A stretch of DNA of 64,000 nt from UBA8108 sp965659285 (GTDB lineage: Bacteria > Planctomycetota > UBA8108), in NCBI GenBank assembly GCA_965659285.1, contig CBFHWB010000001.1:25608-89607 (forward strand). The letters run 5' to 3'. This document shows, piece after piece, positions 7,833-16,205 of this stretch; the first letter of the stretch is position 1; each line of letters opens with the position of its first letter. Below the pieces are notes generated by a model that did not search any database, had not been told where the DNA came from, and saw nothing but the letters and a program-made list of their open reading frames with translations. The translations under genes were made by a program, and so were the position numbers.

Positions 7833-9134
7833 GTGGCAACCATTACAGGCCTTACCGTCCGCGACATCCGCATCCCGACCTCGGACAGCCTCACCGGATC
7901 CGATGCGATGAACCCTGACCCTGATTACTCGGCGGCCTACGTAGAACTCCAGACCGACCATCCCGATGGACTCGCAGGCCACGGCCTGGCCTTTACAATC
8001 GGCCGCGGCAACGAGCTCTGCGCCGCCGCGGTTGAGGCCTGGAAGCCCTTCGTCATCGGGTTGGACCTTGACGACATCAGGGCTGACATGCGCTCCTTCT
8101 GGAGAAGGCTGACAGGCGACAGCCAACTGAGATGGGTCGGTCCTGAGAAGGGAACCGTTCACATGGCCTCTGCGGCGATCATCAACGCCGCCTGGGATCT
8201 CCTCGCCAAGCTGGAGGGGAAGCCGCTCTGGAAGCTGCTGGCGGATATGAGCGCCGAGGAGTTGGTCGCCTGCATCGACTTCACCTACATCTCAGATCTG
8301 TTGACCCCCGAGGAAGCGGTCGAATTGCTGCGGGAAAAGGAAACCGGCCGTGAGGCCCGGGAGCAGGAAATGCTGGAGCGCGGATTTCCCGCCTACACGA
8401 CATCTACAGGCTGGCTCGGTTACGAAGATGAAAAGATCAGGGATCTCTGCCGGCAAGCCGTAGAAGATGGATGGTCGCACGTCAAGATCAAGGTTGGAGC
8501 CGACCTCCAGGATGACATCCGCCGATCGTCGATCATCCGTGAAATGATCGGCCCGGATCGCGAGCTCATGTTTGATGCCAACCAGGTATGGGATGTGGCT
8601 GAGGCCATCGAGAACATGAAGCACCTTGCGGAATTTTCACCGCTCTGGATCGAGGAGCCCACCAGCCCGGATGATGTTCTCGGCCACGCGGCCATCTCCA
8701 GGGCCGTCGCCCCCATCGGAGTGGCCACCGGAGAGTGCTGCCAGAACCGCGTGCTCTTCAAACAGTTCCTGCAGGCCGAAGCAATCCAGTTCGTTCAGAT
8801 CGACAGTTGCCGACTCGGTGGAGTCAACGAGGTTCTCTCCGTGCTCCTCATGGCCGCCAAGTGCGGCGTGCCGGTCTGCCCTCACGCCGGCGGCATCGGA
8901 CTCTGCGAACATGTCCAGCACCTCGCGATCTTCGACTACATCAGGGTCGGCTGCAGCCTGGAGAACCGCGTGATCGAATACGTCGACAACCTGCATGAGC
9001 ACTTCGAGAACCCCGTCACGATGCGCGACTGCCGCTACCTGCCTCCACAGGCTCCCGGTTACTCGACCACCATGGTCGAAGCCTCCCTCGATCACTACGA
9101 ATTCCCCTCGGGAACAGCCTGGAGAGACCGCTGA
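7833..9134 (+). CDS. L-fuconate dehydratase (enolase superfamily)
   Basis: Dehydrates L-fuconate to 2-keto-3-deoxy-L-fuconate in L-fucose breakdown, in the cytosol with Mg2+. The 433-residue protein follows human ENOSF1 and bacterial L-fuconate dehydratases along its length: SDAMNPDPDYSAAYV, LRWVGPEKGTVH, PAYTTSTGWLGY and SLENRVIEYVDNLHEHF. Catalytic residues are in place: Lys218 and Lys220 (KIKVG), metal ligands Asp248, Glu274 and Glu301, and His351 in CPHAGG. The start is the GTG at 7833, since AAGGAG lies at 7818-7823 with 9-base spacing; an ATG at 7791 would read through this site. No other fucose genes are in the window. Related acid-sugar substrates are possible. Confidence 0.9.
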   Translation: MATITGLTVRDIRIPTSDSLTGSDAMNPDPDYSAAYVELQTDHPDGLAGHGLAFTIGRGNELCAAAVEAWKPFVIGLDLDDIRADMRSFWRRLTGDSQLRWVGPEKGTVHMASAAIINAAWDLLAKLEGKPLWKLLADMSAEELVACIDFTYISDLLTPEEAVELLREKETGREAREQEMLERGFPAYTTSTGWLGYEDEKIRDLCRQAVEDGWSHVKIKVGADLQDDIRRSSIIREMIGPDRELMFDANQVWDVAEAIENMKHLAEFSPLWIEEPTSPDDVLGHAAISRAVAPIGVATGECCQNRVLFKQFLQAEAIQFVQIDSCRLGGVNEVLSVLLMAAKCGVPVCPHAGGIGLCEHVQHLAIFDYIRVGCSLENRVIEYVDNLHEHFENPVTMRDCRYLPPQAPGYSTTMVEASLDHYEFPSGTAWRDR

Positions 9135-9142
9135 GACGGGCG

Positions 9143-10168
9143 CTATTTCTTCTTTTCGAGCGCGATCCTGTGACGCTTGAGCGCCTCGGAGGCATAAGCG
9201 TAGAACTTATCGAGGTCCGCTCCGAGATACCAGATCCTGCCGCGCGGACCAAGCACCAGCCAATGAGGAGCCCTGGGTATCCCGAGGGTCTTCACCAGCG
9301 GGGAGGAGAATCCCTTGCCATCATGAAGCTGCGCCCAGGGGATCTTCCAACGGTCCCGCGCCGTCTCAAAGGCTCCCTTGTCGGTGTCCAGGTTCACCCC
9401 GAAGATCATCACCTTGCCCTTAAGTACGGGATATTTCCTGACGGCCTGCTCAAGGGATGATTCAGGATTCCTGCCAAGGGTCTCGATGAACTGTCCGTGT
9501 TTTGCCGTATCTGACCTCCAGAAATGGACTAATGTCACTTTCCCCGCCAGATTTATGAGATTTAATTTGGCTTTTTTTCCGCCTTTTCTAACCACAACTT
9601 CAAAAGCCGGCATATCCCGGCTCGTCAACAGGGCGAGGTACCTCAAGGGACCTTTAGCTTTTGCAGCCCAGTCGGAACTGGGAAATCCATCTACCAGCTG
9701 AGCAAAATATTCCCGAGCTCTGTCGGACTCATCCCTCAAAAAGGAATCGCTCGCAAGCAGGTAGAGTCCCTGGGCCTGGCCGGCCGGGTCGCCGGAATCC
9801 TCCGCCATCGCTTTCCACTGGAATATCGCGCCTGACCTATCTCCACCAATTATAAGGACTTCCGCGCATAACGAACGGACATGAGCGAGCTCCGGAGAAG
9901 ACGAATTCGTTTGGATGAACTCCCTGAGTCTCTCCGCGACAGCCCGGTAGCCCTGCTGGATGGAATCTCGATCCGGATATTCCTTCTTCAGTGATTCGAC
10001 GAGCTTCGCGTAACTACCACCCTCAACCCCCGTTTCATCTTCTGTACCGGCCGCCATCCCGGAGACCTGGGGGCCGATAATGATCGCTGGGAAAAGCCAT
10101 AACCCGAGAAGCACACCGAATATATGCCTAACTGCAACCGCCTGGGCAAAATCAAATGATATTGACAT
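9143..10168 (-). CDS. Exported redoxin-fold protein lacking the CxxC active site
   Basis: About 341 residues: an N-terminal hydrophobic export signal, a helical region from 45 to 180 resembling TPR-like pairs (Sel1/TPR style, YLLASDSFLRDESDRAREYF), and a C-terminal thioredoxin-fold domain from 190 to 325. The domain has the expected strands (KVTLVHFW, GKVMIFGVNLD) and the cis-Pro loop IPRAPHWLVLGPRGRI, but the position of the usual WCxxC reads FWRSDTAKH. Redox activity by a CxxC pair is therefore unlikely, and a binding or scaffold role is more probable. Start taken at the ATG (10168); a TTG four codons earlier is possible. It converges on L-fuconate dehydratase with 8 bases between. Confidence 0.7.
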   Translation of the reverse strand: MSISFDFAQAVAVRHIFGVLLGLWLFPAIIIGPQVSGMAAGTEDETGVEGGSYAKLVESLKKEYPDRDSIQQGYRAVAERLREFIQTNSSSPELAHVRSLCAEVLIIGGDRSGAIFQWKAMAEDSGDPAGQAQGLYLLASDSFLRDESDRAREYFAQLVDGFPSSDWAAKAKGPLRYLALLTSRDMPAFEVVVRKGGKKAKLNLINLAGKVTLVHFWRSDTAKHGQFIETLGRNPESSLEQAVRKYPVLKGKVMIFGVNLDTDKGAFETARDRWKIPWAQLHDGKGFSSPLVKTLGIPRAPHWLVLGPRGRIWYLGADLDKFYAYASEALKRHRIALEKKK

Positions 10169-10226
10169 GAAAACGAGCAAAGTTAGAATTCGAACTTAGA
10201 AAGAGAAGTTGTGCAGAGTTGCTTTT

Positions 10227-10257
10227 GGTCAGTTTTGTACGATTTAGGTCAGTTTTG
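10227..10257. repeat. Two direct copies of GGTCAGTTTTG
   Basis: GGTCAGTTTTG occurs at 10227-10237 and again at 10247-10257, exactly 20 bases apart, on the same helical face. The position is 60-90 bases upstream of the redoxin-like gene on the minus strand. Two evenly spaced copies suggest a protein binding site; the protein is unknown. Confidence 0.5.
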
Positions 10258-10450
10258 CCACTTACTCCCGGCAGGAAGTTACAGAATACTTCTAAATGGA
10301 GTGACTTAGCGGGCTCTCGCGGAGCAAAAAGGTGGACCGCGGAGCGTAACTTGATCCGCCGCTTCCAAAATGGAGACAACGCCAGTCCATCCCGCCTCCA
10401 TCGGAGTTAAAATACTAGAACAAGCAAGAATACGATAGGTTAAGAAAAGC

Positions 10451-10519
10451 CAAGGTTGTACACCACCACGTAAAATTAAGAGATAACTCCACCAACCACC
10501 AGTCTCTTAATTCCCTTGG
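10451..10519 (+). repeat. Nested inverted repeat (long hairpin)
   Basis: AATTAAGAGA at 10474-10483 pairs perfectly with TCTCTTAATT at 10503-10512, and the outer CCAAGG (10451-10456) can pair with CCTTGG (10514-10519). A T-rich stretch follows on the plus strand. The structure could be an RNA stem or a bidirectional transcription end. Confidence 0.5.
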
Positions 10520-10535
10520 TTTTTCTTTCTTTTTC

Positions 10536-10557
10536 ACCCGGCTCGTCCGGGTTTTTT
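10536..10557 (+). terminator. Rho-independent terminator candidate
   Basis: ACCCGG and CCGGGT form a 6-base stem around a 5-base loop (CTCGT), followed directly by six T. It reads on the plus strand, where no gene is seen upstream for 1.4 kb other than L-fuconate dehydratase, so it hints at an unannotated plus-strand transcript. Confidence 0.5.
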
Positions 10558-10767
10558 CGTTTTCATCCCCTCCATTTCTCCGACAGGAAGAAATGCTGAA
10601 CCGGCGGTAACAGGGTAAGTCCTCGATAAAAAGCGGGTGATTTTCCCGTCGATACACCCGTCTCGAAACAGCTCCAATTTCTCCCCTGCCGACCTCGCAA
10701 CCGCTGAGCAGGAAACCGCGAAACCTCACCTGGAAAAACGCGGCGCGCCGGCCCGCCGGGGAACACG

Positions 10768-12693
10768 TCAGGGTTCGCCGGTGATCTCGCTGAGATGAGC
10801 CGCGAGCTTTTCAACCAGCGCAGGAAAACCCGGCTGAAGAACAAAGGGAGACGAAAAGGAATCAACCCGACCGTAGTGAAGCCCGGCCTCACCGGCGATC
10901 TCCTGACTCTTGCCAATGGTAATCGTCCGGAAGCCTTTGTGGTCGCCGAAGAAGCTGCGCAGGTTGAGCCGCAGGTGAAAATCATGGGTGCCGATGCCGG
11001 CCCCTTCCCATGTCTCCTTGGCGAGACCGGGGGCGAAGCCCGCCACCCGGAACCGGTCACGCTCGAGAGCTCCGATGACCTTGTTGACCAGCGGCTCATC
11101 AAGTTCCTTCCCCGCCACCACGACCTGGTCACTGCTGAATGACCAGGAGCCGGCAAGGTAGGCGAGAACCCATGATGTCTTGCCCCGCGTGAGCACCAGT
11201 TCCGCCGCGTTCCCGGGCATCAATTCCGAGATGGCCCGCTCCCTGAACACAGGCGGGCCGAACTCCAGCCGGCCCGGCCATTTCGAAATAATGAGAAAGC
11301 GGCTGCGGTCCCCCGAGCGCTCAGCTACAAAGGCATCGATCTCCGCGTCCCTCGGATCACTCGACCGCCGAAGCAGGCGAAGCGTGTGAAGCTCTCCTGT
11401 CCCGGTCTCCACCGTGATTTCCCCAAGGGCCGGAGCAGCCGGCTCCCCAGCTACAGAGGCGGGTTCATAAAATTTCTCGACCAGGAGATCTCGCAGTTCA
11501 GCGAGAGCTTCTGGAACAACCAACCGATCTCCCCTGAAGGAGTCGTCCTTGTTCCCGGTCTCCACGATATGCCCCTTCCCTTCCTCCCCGGAGGAATCGG
11601 AAGAGGCTTTCCGAATAACAAAGGAGCCCCCCGGCCCCCGGCACCGGATCTCGGAAAACTCGACACCCTCAAAATCAAAGACCTTGGCCGTCTGATATTT
11701 CTGCGCCTCCTCGTAGAGTCTCTTCACCGGCCCCTCGAGGCCGCTGAAAACAAACCCTCCCTCACCGGCGCGAAGCCAGACGAACCGCTCCTCTCCCTCC
11801 TCAAAACTGGCTCCCACCTCCAGGCTGATCCGATCACCCCGGCGATGCTCAACCTCCAGCTTCAGGCGGGGCTTGTCGAGCCCGTATGTCGTAAGGACTT
11901 CATCCGTAACTTCTTGCGGTAGAATAAATTGCTTTATTTTCCAGGCGTTCAGTTCCGAAAGCAACGTGTCCGTCTTAACCCGGTCAGCCAGCAAGCCGGC
12001 CAGGGGAGCACCCTCGGCAAAACGCCACCGGCGAGTCTTTTCTTCCCGGCGAAACGCCTTGCGGGCCTTCTGCGAACCGTTGACCTCAAAGGCAATACAG
12101 TCGGCGGGCGCTACGGGAACGAGCGCCTTCGATCGCAGCTCATCGAGGCTGGCCGAAAAGGCTGTCCGGGCTGTGGACCGGGCCACGATGATGGTCTTGT
12201 GATCGAGACGGGCGAAGATGTCCTCCTTCAGACCGGGATGCTGACGTCCCACCTCGATCGAATGCTCTTTGCCCTGGCGAGTTTTAAAGTTGACGGACAC
12301 CCAGGGGCCGTCCTCATCGCACCACTTCCCGGCATCATCCGAGTCCTCCGGCACCTCGACCACCTTGACCATGTCGGCTATCTCCCAGAGAACTCCCTGG
12401 ATCCGCGGAACGAAGCCTCGAAACTTGACCGGCTTGGTAATATTCCAACCGTATTCGCCGCTGCGCTCGAGAGAGATCTTGCGGGCGCTCGCGCCCGCCG
12501 CGGCCTCATCCGCTGACAATCCATGGACGATTTCAAACGCGACAATGTCCGCCGGCTCGACATCCCCGAACGCCTCTGCCGCGCCTGACCAGACCTGCCT
12601 GCGGCTCTCAAAGAAGTGAGCATAGAGGGTCACCGCGATGGCGATCACAAAGAGTAAAGCAGTCGTACGATTACCCGAGCGGCCTTTTCCCAT
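10768..12693 (-). CDS. DUF4340 domain protein of a Gld-type ABC system
   Basis: A 641-residue protein with one N-terminal membrane anchor (ALLFVIAIAVTLYAHFFE) and a long external part with repeated beta-rich DUF4340 units, for example SRSGEYGWNITKP-like and RRWRFAEGAPLAG segments. DUF4340 proteins often follow GldG-like genes in ABC transporter operons; their exact role is not known. The start codon shares one base with the stop of the upstream GldG-like gene (TGATG), so translation is probably coupled. It is the last gene of the four-gene operon. Confidence 0.8.
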   Translation of the reverse strand: MGKGRSGNRTTALLFVIAIAVTLYAHFFESRRQVWSGAAEAFGDVEPADIVAFEIVHGLSADEAAAGASARKISLERSGEYGWNITKPVKFRGFVPRIQGVLWEIADMVKVVEVPEDSDDAGKWCDEDGPWVSVNFKTRQGKEHSIEVGRQHPGLKEDIFARLDHKTIIVARSTARTAFSASLDELRSKALVPVAPADCIAFEVNGSQKARKAFRREEKTRRWRFAEGAPLAGLLADRVKTDTLLSELNAWKIKQFILPQEVTDEVLTTYGLDKPRLKLEVEHRRGDRISLEVGASFEEGEERFVWLRAGEGGFVFSGLEGPVKRLYEEAQKYQTAKVFDFEGVEFSEIRCRGPGGSFVIRKASSDSSGEEGKGHIVETGNKDDSFRGDRLVVPEALAELRDLLVEKFYEPASVAGEPAAPALGEITVETGTGELHTLRLLRRSSDPRDAEIDAFVAERSGDRSRFLIISKWPGRLEFGPPVFRERAISELMPGNAAELVLTRGKTSWVLAYLAGSWSFSSDQVVVAGKELDEPLVNKVIGALERDRFRVAGFAPGLAKETWEGAGIGTHDFHLRLNLRSFFGDHKGFRTITIGKSQEIAGEAGLHYGRVDSFSSPFVLQPGFPALVEKLAAHLSEITGEP

Positions 12694-14306
12694 CAGGATC
12701 TCCTGAGAAAATAAACACAGACACCGAGGGCCAGAAAAATCCCTGGGAAGATCAGCACCGCGGCCAGGAAGACAAACCGTCTCAAGGAGGGATTGCCAGC
12801 CAGGTCAATTCGGCGTTCCTGGGAACGAACTCCTCCCTCGCTGACCAGTTCCTCCCTTTCGACCAGCCAGTTGACGCAGTTCATTACAAAATCACGATGG
12901 TTCCCATTCAGGAAGCCTCCCCCCTGGCTTGAGCTGTCCAGCAGCAGGCTCCCCGAGCCAAGCACCACCAGCCTGGTCGCCAGCGGCACCCAGTTCTCAG
13001 GCGGACGATCGATCTTTTCCTGGCGGGTGGCTGCCGCCACCGTAAAGTCGCTCCGCGCCTCCTCGCTGACTCCGCTCCCCGAAGAACCTCCGCCGACAAG
13101 ATAGTAGCGTTCGACCTTGTCCGAACCTCCGGTAGAGAGCAGCACATCGCTCGTGAGCCGGAATGGCGCGCCAACAGCCTTGAGAGGACGCGGCTCCAGC
13201 AACCCCACACCAAAATCAGCCCTTCCGCCGTCTGAACCAGCGACCAGGGGCGCGGTAACGGGATGAATACTGTTGGCGCTACGGCAAACGACCCAACTGC
13301 GGTCGGAGTAATCCTCCAGAATGGTTATCCTTGAACGAACCTTACCCTCGAGCACCTCGACTCCCCATTTCTCGAGAATACTCTCCAGCTTGCTCCTGCG
13401 CACCCCAAGGGTGACAAAGAGCTTCCCCCCGCCGGATAGATAGCCCTGGACTGCATCCAATTCCGCCTGGGTAAACGATTTTTCAGCTCCGGCGATAACC
13501 AGCAGGTCGCAATCTTCAGGAACCCGGCGACGCTGTCCCAGGTCCAGGGACGCAATGGCGAAGCCCGAGGCCTCCAGGTCATGCCGCAAGGCCATCATGG
13601 GCGAAGCTCCGCCCAGTTGAAACTCCCCGTGTCCCTGGGTGAAATAGCAACGCAGGCGTTTTCTGTGGATCAAGCGCTTGATCGCCGAGGTCATCGCCTC
13701 CTCCGCCCTGAAAGATGAGATCTGCATGGGCTCGGACGGGCTGGATGGATTCGCCGTAAAGGTAGCCACATCCTCAGGCATCACGGTCTGACGCAGCCCC
13801 TTGCCTTCTCCTGTGTGGAAGATCAGGCGGTTGAACTGGCGGGAAGAGAGATCGTATTCTTCCCGGACCAGTTCCCACCGGCTGGCATCCACCAGGGAGT
13901 TCACCTCAGCTGCCACCCGGATCAGGGGTTGCTCGGAGGAATAAATCTTCAGGAGCTCGACGGCCCTTTGAAGAGAACGGTAATGAGCCATCTGCTTGCT
14001 GTTGTTGAGCTGAACGTAATAGGGAAAGACGACCCTGATCTCCTTCGTCACCAGCTTCAGAACCTCACGGGTTTCCGGCGAGAGCGAGTGAATCTTCTCC
14101 TCGGTAAAATCAATCCGGCCCGGATTGCGGAAAGCGATCCCGTTCACCACAAAGAGTATGTAGAGAAACAGAAGCAGGTTGAGTATGAACCGGGTTCTCT
14201 GACCTGAGCGCCGACGCGAGCTGAAGCTCTGCGGCTCATCCGCGGCGGGCTCAACGACAACCTCTTGCGTCTCGACTGCCTGTCTGTCGGTTTCAGATGG
14301 ACTCAT
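12693..14306 (-). CDS. GldG-like ABC transporter auxiliary protein
   Basis: Substrate-facing auxiliary component of an ABC exporter. After a polar N-terminus there is a membrane segment (about 40-60), then a large external domain with the features of the GldG/ABC-auxiliary family: DFTEEKIHSLSPETREVL, the RAEEAMTSAIKRL helix, FTQGHGE, and DLLVIAGAEKSFTQAELDAVQGYLSGGGKLFV. A second membrane helix lies at the C-terminus (FVFLAAVLIFPGIFLALGVCVYF). I chose the ATG at 14306, which overlaps the permease stop by four bases (ATGA), rather than a GTG two codons earlier. In Bacteroidetes GldG works with GldA and GldF in gliding; here gliding is not implied. Confidence 0.8.
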   Translation of the reverse strand: MSPSETDRQAVETQEVVVEPAADEPQSFSSRRRSGQRTRFILNLLLFLYILFVVNGIAFRNPGRIDFTEEKIHSLSPETREVLKLVTKEIRVVFPYYVQLNNSKQMAHYRSLQRAVELLKIYSSEQPLIRVAAEVNSLVDASRWELVREEYDLSSRQFNRLIFHTGEGKGLRQTVMPEDVATFTANPSSPSEPMQISSFRAEEAMTSAIKRLIHRKRLRCYFTQGHGEFQLGGASPMMALRHDLEASGFAIASLDLGQRRRVPEDCDLLVIAGAEKSFTQAELDAVQGYLSGGGKLFVTLGVRRSKLESILEKWGVEVLEGKVRSRITILEDYSDRSWVVCRSANSIHPVTAPLVAGSDGGRADFGVGLLEPRPLKAVGAPFRLTSDVLLSTGGSDKVERYYLVGGGSSGSGVSEEARSDFTVAAATRQEKIDRPPENWVPLATRLVVLGSGSLLLDSSSQGGGFLNGNHRDFVMNCVNWLVEREELVSEGGVRSQERRIDLAGNPSLRRFVFLAAVLIFPGIFLALGVCVYFLRRS

Positions 14307-15073
14307 CGCCACTTACGTCCGTTGACCATGTTGATGGAGAGAAACAGAAAGAGACTGGTAAATCCAAGGTAGAAAACAATGTAGCGCAGTTCGACGACCC
14401 CCCCGATGTATTCACTCGAAAAGTGGGCCTGGAAGCTCAGGTAGTGAAAGAGACGCTGCAGTTCCGGCGTCTCCCGGTAGATCCAGCCGAGAAACAGCAG
14501 CGAGAAGAACAGCAGGTTTCCGCTGAGCGACAGCACAGCAGCAACCAACTGGTTGCGGGAAAAGGTAGAGGCCAGCAATCCCAGGGAGTTGGTCATGCAG
14601 CCAAGAAAGAACAGCCCGAAATACATCGACTTGACCGGCCCCCAATCAGGCCCCGCCGGCTTCCCAAGCACCTCCAGCATCAGGACGAAGAGCAGCAGGG
14701 AAGACCAGATGAGCATATAGAACAATTGGGTAGCCAGGAACTTGCCGCAGACAACCTCCGCGGCCCGCACAGGCGCCGTCATCAGCACTTCGATCGTTCC
14801 CGTACGCTTTTCCTCGGAAAACAGCCTCATGGCCAGCAGCGGCGACAGCGGAAGAACCCAGAAGAAAGCGAAGCTGAACAGCGACCTGATCACCAGCGTG
14901 ATCTGCTGCGGATCCCGAGCGTAGTTGACGCAGTAGTAATAAAAAATCCAACCGTTGGATATCATGAACAGAAAGAGGACAACATAGGCAATAGGTGAAT
15001 AGAACAGGGCCATGAATTCCCGCTGGAATATCGCCCAGGTATTCGTCACCGTGCTCAGCCGGGTTCTGCTCAT
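14303..15073 (-). CDS. ABC-2 type permease (GldF-like)
   Basis: Integral membrane subunit of the exporter, 256 residues with about six membrane helices (YVVLFLFMISNGWIFYYY, FAFFWVLPLSPLLAMRLF, and so on). The stretch RLFSEEKRTGTIEVLMTAPV is the characteristic cytoplasmic motif of ABC-2 permeases of the GldF/NosY type. It overlaps the ATPase gene by four bases upstream and the GldG-like gene by four bases downstream, so the three proteins are made together. Confidence 0.85.
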   Translation of the reverse strand: MSRTRLSTVTNTWAIFQREFMALFYSPIAYVVLFLFMISNGWIFYYYCVNYARDPQQITLVIRSLFSFAFFWVLPLSPLLAMRLFSEEKRTGTIEVLMTAPVRAAEVVCGKFLATQLFYMLIWSSLLLFVLMLEVLGKPAGPDWGPVKSMYFGLFFLGCMTNSLGLLASTFSRNQLVAAVLSLSGNLLFFSLLFLGWIYRETPELQRLFHYLSFQAHFSSEYIGGVVELRYIVFYLGFTSLFLFLSINMVNGRKWR

Positions 15074-16044
15074 TCCTCACCCCCGACAATATCAAGGAAG
15101 ACATCTTCAAGGCTCAGCTCTTCAGCCGCCAGTTGGCGCAGCCTCCAGCCGCCGGAGCTGACGGCATCGAATATCGTCTCCGCCCCCTGTTCCGCATCGT
15201 TGAAAAACACCCTGTAGCGACAATAGCCGGCGCCGGGATCATCTCCCGCGCCTTCCGGCCTGTCAGTCTCCACCCTCGACACACCCGGGAGAGCCTCAAA
15301 GGCGGCGTTCACCGCCTCATGGGGCCCGCCGACCTCGGCAACTACACAGACCCTGTCGGCCAGGGAACCCTTGAGATTCTCAACCGTGTCGCCGGCGACA
15401 AGTCGTCCCCCGGAGATGATCGCCACACTGGAACAGACAAGCTCTACCTCGCTGAGTATGTGAGTAGACAGGATAACCGTCCTGTTGCGGCCAACCTCCT
15501 GGAGCAGGGATCTGAACTGCCGCACCTGCTCAGGGTCGAGCCCTACCGTGGGCTCATCGAGGATCAACACCGGTGGTTCGCCCAGGAGCGCATCCGCCAG
15601 GCCGATCCGCTGGCGATAGCCGCGCGACAGGGTTCCGATCATACGCCCGGCCACATCTACTGTCTGGGTTTCCTCGAGGGCGGCGCCTATCCGTCCCTTC
15701 CTGTCGGCACGGGAGATACCCTTGAGGCGAGCGCGAAAACCCAGGTACTCGCCAACCCTCATATCGGGATAGATCGGAACTCCCTCGGGCAGATAACCGA
15801 TCGAGTTTCTCACAGCGAGACTGTCTTCTCCCACGTCAAAGCCGTTGACGCTGACCCGGCCGGAGTCACCAGGCATAAAGCCCGCCAGGATCCTGAGCGT
15901 CGTGCTCTTGCCTGCGCCGTTGGGACCAAGAAAGCCCAGGATCTCCCCCTCGCCCACCGAAAACGAGATCCCCTGCAGAGCCTTTACAGGACCATAGCTC
16001 TTCACCAGACCATCAACTTCGATCAGGTTTCTCGACTCAGCCAA
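15070..16044 (-). CDS. ABC transporter ATP-binding protein (GldA-like)
   Basis: Energises the export system encoded downstream. The usual ATPase motifs are present: Walker A GPNGAGKST, the LSRGYRQRIGLADALL signature (a variant of LSGGQ), Walker B VLILDEPTVGLDP, and the switch His in STHIL. The C-terminal 80 residues form the extra domain seen in DrrA/GldA-type subunits. I take the TTG at 16044 as start because GGAGAG lies 9 bases upstream; a TTG at 16074 would begin inside a 9-base GC-rich hairpin. First gene of the operon. Confidence 0.85.
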   Translation of the reverse strand: MAESRNLIEVDGLVKSYGPVKALQGISFSVGEGEILGFLGPNGAGKSTTLRILAGFMPGDSGRVSVNGFDVGEDSLAVRNSIGYLPEGVPIYPDMRVGEYLGFRARLKGISRADRKGRIGAALEETQTVDVAGRMIGTLSRGYRQRIGLADALLGEPPVLILDEPTVGLDPEQVRQFRSLLQEVGRNRTVILSTHILSEVELVCSSVAIISGGRLVAGDTVENLKGSLADRVCVVAEVGGPHEAVNAAFEALPGVSRVETDRPEGAGDDPGAGYCRYRVFFNDAEQGAETIFDAVSSGGWRLRQLAAEELSLEDVFLDIVGGEE

Positions 16045-16063
16045 TGAATTCAACTCTCCACAC

Positions 16064-16115
16064 CCTGCCGGCAAAGCCGCCGGCAGGCAATTTCCTGTTC
16101 AGGGATCCCCCTGAA
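16064..16115 (-). promoter_or_regulatory. Two hairpins in the leader of the ABC operon
   Basis: CCTGCCGGC (16064-16072) pairs with GCCGGCAGG (16079-16087), and TTCAGGG (16098-16104) pairs with CCCTGAA (16109-16115) around a 4-base loop. Both lie between rpoN and the ATPase start on the transcribed strand. No T-run follows either, so they look like leader structure rather than a normal terminator. Confidence 0.4.
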
Positions 16116-16205
16116 TAGACGTCAGGATCTTCTCTTCTGTTTCCACCTTCCGGCATTTTAGCCCAGAATGACTTTCCGGGGTTGAGGAAAACGGGGGGCG
16201 CAGGC

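Larger units (their letters stand above)
10169..10767. other. Gene-poor interval with direct repeats and hairpins
   Basis: About 600 bases without a convincing gene. Short frames on both strands have no ribosome site or recognisable protein. The interval is locally AT-rich and holds an 11-base direct repeat, a long nested hairpin and a terminator-like hairpin reading on the plus strand, listed separately. Together they could mark a small plus-strand RNA ending at about 10557, but I could not match tmRNA, RNase P RNA, SRP RNA or 6S RNA. Confidence 0.5.

Noticed and set aside
10440..10520. CCACCA-rich segment suggesting a tmRNA 3' end
   Set aside because: No T-arm consensus, no acceptor pairing and no tag reading frame could be found near it.
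10415..10729. 104-codon minus-strand frame
   Set aside because: It crosses the hairpins, has no ribosome site, and its composition is unlike the neighbouring proteins.
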